Positions 8,711 through 16,502 of a stretch of DNA of 64,000 nt are shown piece by piece. How positions within the stretch are numbered: the stretch's first letter is position 1; each line of letters begins with the position of its first letter. A model generated the notes under the pieces. That model saw only the letters and a list, made by a program, of their open reading frames with translations, searched no databases and had not been told where the DNA came from. The stretch spans positions 439,001-503,000 of the forward strand of contig NZ_VRMJ01000041.1 in assembly GCF_009832745.1 (NCBI RefSeq), written 5' to 3'. A program made the translations under genes and the position numbers. Source of the DNA: Polaribacter septentrionalilitoris (lineage in GTDB: Bacteria; Bacteroidota; Bacteroidia; Flavobacteriales; Flavobacteriaceae).

Positions 8711-9676
8711 ATGAAAAAAATACTAATCTTATTAGCAATCACAATTTGTATATCTTGTCATAAAACTGAAAAAGATAAAAAGCAAGAATCATCAAAACTA
8801 GCAATAAAGGCATACAAATTATCATCAACAACTTTGGCTGCAGGTAAATTAATTAGAATCGATTCTTTTCCATCCAAATTTATCACTCCAAGGCCAGTTG
8901 ATGTTTGGTTACCAGAAAATTACTCATCAGAAAAAAAATACGCAGTTTTATATATGCACGATGGTCAAAATTTATTTGATGCAACAACAACATGGAACAA
9001 ACAAGAATGGATGATTGATGAAGCTGCTACCAAATTAATGAAAGATGGTATTGTAAAAGATTTTATTGTAGTTGCTATTCACAACATACCACAAATTCGT
9101 TGGCAAGATTTATTTCCAGAACAAGCTATGGATTTTGTATCCAAAGAAGCAAAAGAGAATTTATATGCAGAGGCAAAAAAGAACAATTTTAGCACAAATT
9201 TAAAAGGTGATGACTATTTAGAATTTTTGGTTTCTGAAGTAAAACCTTATGTAGATAAAACGTATGCTGTATATGCAAACAAGGAAAATACGTTTGTAAT
9301 GGGTTCTTCTATGGGAGGTTTAATGTCTATCTATGCAGTTGCAGAATATCCAAATGTTTTTGCTGGTGGAGCTTGTATTTCCACACATTGGGTTGGAGGT
9401 TCTCCTTCAGAGAATAATCCTTTACCAGAAGCAATTTTTGCTTATTTAGAAGAAAATTTGCCTGACTCAAAATCGCATAAAATGTATTTTGATTATGGTA
9501 ACAAAACTTTAGATCAATTGTATCCACAGTATGCTTCAAAAGTAGATTCCATTTTTTTAAAAAATGGTTACACAAAATATAATTATAAAAACCTGTTTTT
9601 TGAGGGAACAAATCATTCTGAAAAATCATGGCAAAAAAGGGTTGATATTCCTTTAACTTTTTTGCTAAAAAAATAA
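8711..9676 (+). CDS. Esterase-D-type alpha/beta-hydrolase lipoprotein
   Basis: Start chosen at 8711 because the next residues form a clean lipoprotein signal (MKKILILLAITICISC, Cys16); the earlier ATG at 8657 lies in a dispersed repeat. The product is 321 residues, a putative esterase fold (PF00756 type). VLYMHDGQNLFD carries the oxyanion strand. The nucleophile elbow is GSSMGG, and the candidate catalytic His is in NHSEKSW near the C-terminus. Its place inside an amylase operon suggests it removes acyl groups from glucans or oligosaccharides, but the substrate is unknown. Confidence 0.85.
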   Translation: MKKILILLAITICISCHKTEKDKKQESSKLAIKAYKLSSTTLAAGKLIRIDSFPSKFITPRPVDVWLPENYSSEKKYAVLYMHDGQNLFDATTTWNKQEWMIDEAATKLMKDGIVKDFIVVAIHNIPQIRWQDLFPEQAMDFVSKEAKENLYAEAKKNNFSTNLKGDDYLEFLVSEVKPYVDKTYAVYANKENTFVMGSSMGGLMSIYAVAEYPNVFAGGACISTHWVGGSPSENNPLPEAIFAYLEENLPDSKSHKMYFDYGNKTLDQLYPQYASKVDSIFLKNGYTKYNYKNLFFEGTNHSEKSWQKRVDIPLTFLLKK

Positions 9677-9692
9677 TAGATTCTTTAAGGTA

Positions 9693-9725
9693 AGACCTCA
9701 CAGGTTTTTAAAACCTGTGAGGTCT
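9693..9725. repeat. Long perfect inverted repeat between esterase and GH31
   Basis: AGACCTCACAGGTTT (9693-9707) and its exact complement (9711-9725) form a 15-bp stem with a 3-nt loop. There is no T-run after it, so it is more likely a mobile intergenic palindrome or an mRNA-stabilising hairpin than a terminator. A decayed relative occurs at 14068-14099 in the same operon. Confidence 0.65.
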
Positions 9726-9738
9726 ACAAAATAATTTT

Positions 9739-12171
9739 ATGAAAACATTTAAACTCCTTTTTTTATTATTCTTTGTAACCACTTTTTCATTTGCTCAAAA
9801 CTCAAATAGGGTATATAAATCTCATAATGAAGAAGCTGGAGTTTTTACGGTGGTTACAAACGATGGTGCCTATAAATTTCAATTTTATACAGATGCTATT
9901 GTTGAAACAACTTTTATCCCAAAAGATGAAAAAGTAAATAAAACAAGTCATGCAGTTGTTTTACAACCCAAAAAAGTTAAAACAATGTATAAATATAAGG
10001 GAAATACCATTTCATTTTCTAGTGAATCTATCTCAATTGATATTACTACAGAACCTTTTCAAATTTCTTATTCCGATAAACAAAACAATGTAATTACCTC
10101 AGAAAAAAGAGGATATTTTAAATCTGAACATACTCCTTTAGAAATGGTTAAAGGAAATATACCTAATAAAGAAACAGAAAAAATTGAATTCAATTTAACA
10201 GATAATGAAATCTTGTATGGAGCTGGAGCAAGGGCTTTAGGAATGAACAGGCGTGGACATCGTTTGCCTTTGTATAATAGAGCACATTATGGTTATGAAA
10301 CACATTCTGAGTTGATGAATTTTACAATTCCTGTAGTGATTTCCTCAAAAAAATACATGATTCATTTTGATAATGCACCTGTTGGATATTTAGAATTGGA
10401 TAGTAAAAAGGACAATACATTAACCTATGAAACCATTTCAGGTCGTAAAACATATCAAATTATTGTAGGTGATTCTTGGGAAGATTTATTAGACAATTAT
10501 ACCAATTTAACAGGAAAACAACCTTTGCCTCCAAGATGGGTTTTAGGTAACTTCTCTAGCAGATTTGGGTATAGAACGCAAGAACAAACAGAAGCAACTA
10601 TTGATAAGTTTAAAGAAGAAAAAATTCCTGTTGATGCCATTATTTTAGACTTGTATTGGTTTGGAAAAGCGGTACAAGGAACTATGGGAAATCTAGAAGT
10701 CGATAAAGATTCTTTTCCAGATATGAAAGGAATGGTTTCTAGGTTAAAAGATAAAGGAGTAAAAACTATATTAATTACAGAACCTTTTATTGTTGATACT
10801 TCAAAAAGATGGAAACAAGCTGTTTCTAAAAATATTTTAGCCAAAGATACCGTCAATAATCCTGCGAAATATCCATTTTATTTTGGAAATACAGGTATTA
10901 TAGATATCTACAAAGAAGAAGGGAAAGATTGGTTTTGGAATATCTACAAAGAAATTCTAGGTTACGGAGTTAAAGGTTTGTGGGGAGATTTGGGTGAGCC
11001 AGAAGTATTGCCTTCTTGGGTAAGTTTTGGAGAAAACCAAAAAATCAATGCTGATGAAATTCATAATATTTATGGTCATGATTGGGCTAGATTAATTTTT
11101 GAAGGATATCAAAAAGAATTCCCAAATGAAAGACCATTTATTTTAATGCGTGCAGGATATTCAGGTTCGCAACGTTTTGGAATGATTCCTTGGTCTGGAG
11201 ATGTTAACAGAACTTGGGGAGGTTTGCAAAGTCAACCAGAAATTTCTCTACAAATGGGAATGCAAGGTTTGGGTTATATGCATTCTGATTTAGGCGGATT
11301 TGCAGGCGCAAACTTAGATGATAATTTATACACGCGTTGGTTGCAATATGGTGTTTTTCAGCCAATTTTCAGGCCACATGCACAAGAAGATGTTGCAAGC
11401 GAGCCTGTTTTTAGAAGCGAATTTGCAAAAAAACATGCCAAAAAAGCCATTGAATTGCGCTACAAAATGTTGCCTTACAATTACAATTTAGCGTTTGAGA
11501 ACAATCAAAAAGGTACTCCTTTAATGCGTCCAATTTTCTTTGAAGAAGATAATGATAAGTTGATGGAAAATTCAGAAACCTATTTATGGGGAAAAGATTT
11601 TTTAATCACACCGATTTTAAAAGATTCTGTAAAAACAAAATCCATTTATTTTCCAAAAAAATCAAATTGGTTTAATTTTTATGTTGATGAAAAAATAGAG
11701 GGTGGACAAACCAAAACCGTAAAAGTAAAACAAAAAGCGATCCCAACTTATGTGAGAGGTGGAGTTGTAATTCCAATGACAAAATTGGTGCAAACAACAG
11801 ACAATTATTCAGGAAATCAGTTAGAACTACATTATTGGTTTGATGCTTCTGTAAAAGAATCAGAAAGAACACTTTATAATGATGATGGACTAACAGCAAA
11901 TGCTTTTGAAAAAGGAAAGTATGAACAATTAGAGTTTGAAGTAGAACTTAAGAAACGTTATTTAGAAATTGATTTAGAAGCTGAATTTGGAAAGAATTGG
12001 AATCCAGAACAAAAAGAGGTTAAGTTGATTTTGCATAATATCAACTGGCAACCTAGAAGAATTAAAGTTGATGGAAAAAGACTTAGAATTTCTCCAGAAA
12101 ACAATCAATTGAGAATTCCAGTAAAATGGAATCCAACTAAAGAGTTAAAAATTAAAATATCGTTAAAGTAA
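9739..12171 (+). CDS. GH31 alpha-glucosidase, secreted
   Basis: An 810-residue exported protein with a signal peptide cut near SFAQ/NSN and no lipobox, so it is probably periplasmic. The GH31 N-terminal beta-sandwich (about 25-240) precedes the barrel. The nucleophile lies in GLWGDLGEPE (Asp417) and the acid/base in WSGDVNRTW (Asp488). Substrate-site pieces include DLYWFGK and RPHAQED. The C-terminal beta domains are complete. It would release glucose from non-reducing ends of malto-oligosaccharides, as SusB does in other systems. Same strand and close spacing put it in the alpha-glucan operon. Confidence 0.92.
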   Translation: MKTFKLLFLLFFVTTFSFAQNSNRVYKSHNEEAGVFTVVTNDGAYKFQFYTDAIVETTFIPKDEKVNKTSHAVVLQPKKVKTMYKYKGNTISFSSESISIDITTEPFQISYSDKQNNVITSEKRGYFKSEHTPLEMVKGNIPNKETEKIEFNLTDNEILYGAGARALGMNRRGHRLPLYNRAHYGYETHSELMNFTIPVVISSKKYMIHFDNAPVGYLELDSKKDNTLTYETISGRKTYQIIVGDSWEDLLDNYTNLTGKQPLPPRWVLGNFSSRFGYRTQEQTEATIDKFKEEKIPVDAIILDLYWFGKAVQGTMGNLEVDKDSFPDMKGMVSRLKDKGVKTILITEPFIVDTSKRWKQAVSKNILAKDTVNNPAKYPFYFGNTGIIDIYKEEGKDWFWNIYKEILGYGVKGLWGDLGEPEVLPSWVSFGENQKINADEIHNIYGHDWARLIFEGYQKEFPNERPFILMRAGYSGSQRFGMIPWSGDVNRTWGGLQSQPEISLQMGMQGLGYMHSDLGGFAGANLDDNLYTRWLQYGVFQPIFRPHAQEDVASEPVFRSEFAKKHAKKAIELRYKMLPYNYNLAFENNQKGTPLMRPIFFEEDNDKLMENSETYLWGKDFLITPILKDSVKTKSIYFPKKSNWFNFYVDEKIEGGQTKTVKVKQKAIPTYVRGGVVIPMTKLVQTTDNYSGNQLELHYWFDASVKESERTLYNDDGLTANAFEKGKYEQLEFEVELKKRYLEIDLEAEFGKNWNPEQKEVKLILHNINWQPRRIKVDGKRLRISPENNQLRIPVKWNPTKELKIKISLK

Positions 12172-12179
12172 TAGGAAGG

Positions 12180-14057
12180 ATGCGTAAAAATACAATCATA
12201 TTGGCAGTTTTTTTAGCTGTATTAGTAGGGTGTAAGCCAGAAAAGGTAACTAATAATGTAGCAGTAACTATTGATGAAAAAAAGAAAAGAAAATTGGTGG
12301 TGTATCAAGTTTTTACGAGGCTTTTTGGTAACACAAATACCACCAATAAACCTTGGGGAACCATTGAAGAAAATGGAGTAGGGAAGTTCAATGATTTTAC
12401 AGACAAAGCCCTATCAGAAATAAAAAAATTAGGGGTTACTCATATTTGGTATACAGGTGTGCCTCATCATGATGTAATTCGAGATTATACAAAATATGGC
12501 ATCTCAAATGACGATCCAGATGTGGTAAAAGGTAGAGCAGGTTCACCTTATGCAGTAAAAGATTATTACAATGTAAATCCAGATTTGGCAGAAAATGTAG
12601 CCAATAGATTGCAAGAATTTGAAGCGTTAATCAAACGTTCTCATGAGAATGATTTAAAAGTAATTATAGACATTGTTCCTAATCACGTTGCTAGAAATTA
12701 TCAGAGTATTTCCAATCCAGAAGGCACCAAAGATTTTGGTGCAGATGATGATACCTCAAAAGAATATGATGTAAATAACAATTTTTACTATGTATCAAAC
12801 ACACCTTTTGAAGTACCTGATTTTTTAAATGGATACCAACCTTTAGGTGGAGAAAAACATCCTTTAAGTGATGGTGAATTTAAAGAAAATCCAGCTAAAT
12901 GGACTGGAAATGGTTCAAGATCACCAAAACCTAGTTTTTATGATTGGTATGAAACTGTAAAAGTAAATTATGGTATTTCTCCAGAGGGTAAAAAAGATTT
13001 TGATGAATTGCCAGCAGGCTTTGAAAATGAAGGTTATCAAAAACATTTTGCATTTTGGCAAGATAAAACTGTACCAAATTCTTGGGTAAAATTTAGAGAT
13101 ATTACTCTCTATTGGCTAGAAAAAGGTGTTGATGGTTTTAGATATGATATGGCAGAAATGGTGCCAGTAGAATTTTGGAGTTATCTAAACTCGAATATCA
13201 AAATGAAAAATCCGGATGCTTTTTTATTAGCAGAAGTGTATAATCCTAAGCAATACAGAGCCTACATAAAAAAAGGGAAAATGGATTATTTGTATGACAA
13301 AGTGCAGTTGTATGATACCATAAAACACGTAATGCAAGGTCATGGTTTAACAGAAAACATTCCTCCAATTCAAGAAGATTTAAAAGATATAGAACACCAC
13401 ATGTTACATTTCTTAGAAAATCATGACGAACAACGAATTGCGAGTCCAGAATTTGCAGGAAATGCTTTAAAGGGTAAACCAGCAATGGTGGTTTCTGCAA
13501 CCATTTCTACTGCACCTACTATGGTTTATTTTGGTCAAGAATTTGGAGAAGATGGTTCAGAAGACGCAGGATTTGGAAGTCCATCTAGAACTTCAATTTT
13601 TGATTATGTTGGAGTTCCAAGTTTGCAACGTTGGGTAAATAATAAGCAATTTGATGGAGGTAAATCAACCAAAGAAGAATTAGCATTAAGAGATTTTTAT
13701 AAGCGTTTATTAAATTTTACGATTTCTTCTGATGCGTTAATGGGTGAGTATGCAGATATTCATCAATATAATAGAGAAAATACTTTAAATTATGGCGATA
13801 AAATCTTGTCATTTTTACGTTGGTCAGAAAATGAAAAACTAATCGTTGTTTCTAATTTTGATGCCAAAGATCATCATAGATTTGTGTTAGAAATTCCATC
13901 AGAAATTATAAAAAAATGGAATTTAGTTGATGGGAAATATCAAGCAACAGATCAATTGTATCAAAAAGAATCGTTCACTTTAAATGTTCAGGGTGGAAAA
14001 GGACTGATTACTTTAAAACTAAAACCTTTAGAATCTTTTATATTAAAATTACAATAA
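12180..14057 (+). CDS. GH13 alpha-amylase family lipoprotein
   Basis: 625 residues with a lipobox (Cys18), preceded by an unusually clear purine-rich AGGAAGG ribosome site. Region I is DIVPNHVARN. Region II is GVDGFRYDMAE, with Arg321 and nucleophile Asp323. Region III is LAEVYNP (Glu352), and region IV is LENHDEQR (His415-Asp416). A long insert between barrel strands (about 170-280) carries the aromatic-rich DFLNGYQPLGG to KPSFYDWYETVKVN. It starts 8 nt after GH31, so it is co-transcribed. Probable endo-acting or maltogenic amylase at the surface; the precise subfamily is uncertain. Confidence 0.92.
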   Translation: MRKNTIILAVFLAVLVGCKPEKVTNNVAVTIDEKKKRKLVVYQVFTRLFGNTNTTNKPWGTIEENGVGKFNDFTDKALSEIKKLGVTHIWYTGVPHHDVIRDYTKYGISNDDPDVVKGRAGSPYAVKDYYNVNPDLAENVANRLQEFEALIKRSHENDLKVIIDIVPNHVARNYQSISNPEGTKDFGADDDTSKEYDVNNNFYYVSNTPFEVPDFLNGYQPLGGEKHPLSDGEFKENPAKWTGNGSRSPKPSFYDWYETVKVNYGISPEGKKDFDELPAGFENEGYQKHFAFWQDKTVPNSWVKFRDITLYWLEKGVDGFRYDMAEMVPVEFWSYLNSNIKMKNPDAFLLAEVYNPKQYRAYIKKGKMDYLYDKVQLYDTIKHVMQGHGLTENIPPIQEDLKDIEHHMLHFLENHDEQRIASPEFAGNALKGKPAMVVSATISTAPTMVYFGQEFGEDGSEDAGFGSPSRTSIFDYVGVPSLQRWVNNKQFDGGKSTKEELALRDFYKRLLNFTISSDALMGEYADIHQYNRENTLNYGDKILSFLRWSENEKLIVVSNFDAKDHHRFVLEIPSEIIKKWNLVDGKYQATDQLYQKESFTLNVQGGKGLITLKLKPLESFILKLQ

Positions 14058-14067
14058 TACATTTACA

Positions 14068-14099
14068 AACCTTTCAGGTTTCTAAAACCTTAGAGGTCT
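14068..14099. repeat. Degenerate copy of the 9693 palindrome
   Basis: AACCTTTCAGGTTTCTAAAA and the following CCTTAGAGGTCT resemble the palindrome at 9693-9725 with several substitutions that weaken the stem. It occupies the same kind of position, between two glycosidase genes. Confidence 0.45.
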
Positions 14100-14117
14100 A
14101 CTACTTAAACTATAATT

Positions 14118-15773
14118 ATGAAAAAATTAATTCTTGCCTGTTTTTTATTTGTAGCTCTAATTTCTTGTCAAGAAAAAAAAGCTGATAAAATTGAAAAAAA
14201 TGAAATCAAGGAGTTTGTTTGGGAAGGAGCAAATATTTATTTTCTATTAACAGATCGTTTTAATAATGGAGATACAACTAATGATATCAGTTATGATAGA
14301 ACCAAAGAAACAGGAACCTTAAGAGGTTTTGAAGGTGGAGATATCAAAGGAATTACGCAAAAAATTAAAGAAGGCTACTTTACAGATTTAGGAATTAATG
14401 CCATTTGGATGACGCCAATTGTAGAGCAAATCCATGGAGCTACAGATGAAGGAACTGGTGTTTCTTATGGTTATCATGGCTATTGGGCCAAAGATTGGAC
14501 AAATATCGATTCAAATTACGGAACAAAGGAGGACCTAAAAGAACTGGTAGCAGAAGCACACAAAAAAGGAATTCGAATTTTGTTAGATGCTGTTATCAAT
14601 CATACAGGTCCTGTAACAGAAAAAGATTCTGTTTGGCCTTCAAGTTGGGTAAGAACTGAACCACAATGCCAATATTCTAATTATGAGAATACAATTACAT
14701 GTACATTGGTTAAAAATTTACCAGATATTAAAACTGAGAGTAACGAAAATGTAGCATTGCCTCCACTACTAGTAGCAAAATGGAAAGATGAAGGACGCTA
14801 TGAGCAAGAAGTGAAAGAGTTGGATGCCTTTTTTGAGAGAACTGGTCATCCAAGAGCTCCTCGTTTTTATATCATGAAATGGTTAACTGATTACATTACA
14901 GAATTCGGAATTGATGGTTACAGAGTAGATACTGTAAAGCATACAGAGGAATTTGTTTGGCAAGAGTTTAAAGCTGAATGTGATTATGCTTTTGAAATGT
15001 TCAAGAAAAACAATCCCGATAAGGTTTTAGATGATACTAATTTTTATTTGGTTGGAGAAGTCTATAATTATGCAATTTCTCATGGAAAAGCATTTCCTTT
15101 TGGGGATAAAAATGTAAATTATTTTGATAATGCTTTTAATAGTTTAATCAATTTTGAAATCAAATGGAATGCAAAACAAATGGATGAAGGTGCTGTGTTT
15201 CATAAATACTATTCAATTTTAAACACCAATTTAAAAGGGTATGGAGTTCTAAATTACATGACCTCTCATGATGATGGACAACCTTTTGATAAAGAAAGAG
15301 CAATGCCATACAAAACAGCTACAATGTTATTATTAACTCCAGGAACTTCTCAAGTGTATTATGGAGATGAATCTGCCAGAGATTTAACAATTGAAGGTAC
15401 AGTTGGTGATGCAACATTACGTTCTTTTATGAACTGGGATGCTGTTCAGAGTGATGAGACTACTGGAAAAATTTTAACTCATTGGCAAAAATTAGGTCAG
15501 TTTAGAGCAAATCATATGGCTGTTGGTGCTGGTAAACACAAACTAATTTCTCATGAAGATGGATTGGTTTTTTCTAGGGTTAGAAATGATGATAAAGTTG
15601 TAATCGGAATTAATTTTAACAATAGAAATATTACGATAGATGTTTCATCGGTTTTTAAGAACGGAGATGAATTAAAAGATTTTTATTCTAATCAAACCCT
15701 AATAGTTAAAAATGGTAAGGTGACATTCAATTCAGAATTTGATACAGTTTTGTTAGAAAAAAATAATGAATAG
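14118..15773 (+). CDS. GH13 alpha-amylase family lipoprotein
   Basis: 551 residues with a lipobox (Cys17). GH13 region I is LDAVINHTG. Region II is GIDGYRVDTVKH, with Arg269 and nucleophile Asp271. Region III is LVGEVYNY (Glu314), and region IV is MTSHDDG (His384-Asp385). The protein is compact, with a short C-terminal beta domain ending at VLLEKNNE and no starch-binding module. It is the last gene of the alpha-glucan operon. With the other two GH13 proteins it gives three clearly different amylases, presumably with different cleavage patterns (inference). Confidence 0.92.
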   Translation: MKKLILACFLFVALISCQEKKADKIEKNEIKEFVWEGANIYFLLTDRFNNGDTTNDISYDRTKETGTLRGFEGGDIKGITQKIKEGYFTDLGINAIWMTPIVEQIHGATDEGTGVSYGYHGYWAKDWTNIDSNYGTKEDLKELVAEAHKKGIRILLDAVINHTGPVTEKDSVWPSSWVRTEPQCQYSNYENTITCTLVKNLPDIKTESNENVALPPLLVAKWKDEGRYEQEVKELDAFFERTGHPRAPRFYIMKWLTDYITEFGIDGYRVDTVKHTEEFVWQEFKAECDYAFEMFKKNNPDKVLDDTNFYLVGEVYNYAISHGKAFPFGDKNVNYFDNAFNSLINFEIKWNAKQMDEGAVFHKYYSILNTNLKGYGVLNYMTSHDDGQPFDKERAMPYKTATMLLLTPGTSQVYYGDESARDLTIEGTVGDATLRSFMNWDAVQSDETTGKILTHWQKLGQFRANHMAVGAGKHKLISHEDGLVFSRVRNDDKVVIGINFNNRNITIDVSSVFKNGDELKDFYSNQTLIVKNGKVTFNSEFDTVLLEKNNE

Positions 15774-15955
15774 AAATGATGTTTTATAGTTTTTTAGCTC
15801 ATAAAACTACTATTTAGAAATGAGTTAAAATACAAATAGGAATAATAGTGTTTTAACTTTAAATATAAAACATTATCAATTACCATATCTTATATATGAA
15901 CTAGAAATTAATTTAGTAGAAGGAATGGTTTACTAATAAATTTGTAAGAATAAAA

Positions 15956-16063
15956 TTAATCTTTACTCACTTTATTGTATTCATTAATCATAAAATAAGC
16001 CCAAATTATAACGCAGATTCCAACGAAAATAGAAAAGTAGAAAATAATATTATCTGCGCTCAC
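15956..16063 (-). CDS. Small membrane protein (35 residues, GTG start)
   Basis: Reading leftwards from GTG at 16063 gives 35 residues: a single transmembrane helix (about residues 6-26, IIFYFSIFVGICVIIWAYFM) and a charged tail (NEYNKVSKD). The GTG lies inside the last codons of the upstream 62-residue ORF, with a 14-nt overlap, which suggests translational coupling. Not a family I recognise. The clean hydrophobic-then-charged pattern and the overlap make a real gene likely. Confidence 0.5.
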   Translation of the reverse strand: MSADNIIFYFSIFVGICVIIWAYFMINEYNKVSKD

Positions 16064-16238
16064 GTTGAATTATTTTTAAGTATATCATTACACCCAATAA
16101 AGTAGGAGCCCATAGTCCAAGAAAAATACCATGTAATTTATCTCCAGTAAGAAAAAGGTATTCAGACACAAGTATTATAAGAACACAAAGCAATAGCATC
16201 AAAAAGTTAGCTACTCCAAGTTTTTTTATAAAATTCAT
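16050..16238 (-). CDS. Small two-helix membrane protein
   Basis: 62 residues with two predicted transmembrane helices (about 12-31 and 36-55) and a basic C-terminus (KIIQRERR). It is on the strand opposite to both glucan loci and lies in the gap between them. It overlaps the 35-residue ORF, so the two probably form one small operon. I do not recognise the family. The features are those of a small inner-membrane accessory protein; no function can be assigned. Confidence 0.6.
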   Translation of the reverse strand: MNFIKKLGVANFLMLLLCVLIILVSEYLFLTGDKLHGIFLGLWAPTLLGVMIYLKIIQRERR

Positions 16239-16502
16239 ATAATCATTTAAATTTTTTATAAAGTTAACGTTTTTTAATAGTTAGTGAAAGTTTTCTACTT
16301 CAAATCTAAAAAAAAGTAAAGGAAATAGTATTTTTTATAAACCTTTTTGTGTCATCTAAAATTATGTTATTTCTTGTTTTTCATGCTTAAATTTAGGTGA
16401 AATGTTTATTTTTCACCTATACAAAAACCATACAAAAAAATATTAAAGCCTATATTTACTATATTTAGTGTAAATTAGTTACCCAACAATAATGTTATTT
16501 TT
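16239..16502. other. Intergenic region before the laminarin regulator
   Basis: 264 AT-rich bases between the divergent small-membrane-protein pair and the regulator gene. No ORF or RNA gene is seen. The one clear signal is the 20-bp element at 16415. Confidence 0.5.
16415..16434 (+). promoter_or_regulatory. Laminarin-locus 20-bp element, copy 1 (before regulator gene)
   Basis: ACCTATACAAAAACCATACA. Two half-sites ending in ATACA are spaced about one helical turn. It lies 69 bp before the propeller/LuxR regulator start, so autoregulation is plausible. Six related 20-mers occur in the other intergenic regions of this locus. Confidence 0.5.

Noticed and set aside
9327..9701. Minus-strand ORF of 124 residues over the esterase 3' end
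   Set aside because: Antisense to a conserved gene, with a low-complexity composition rich in Leu, Lys and His; no domain or start signal.
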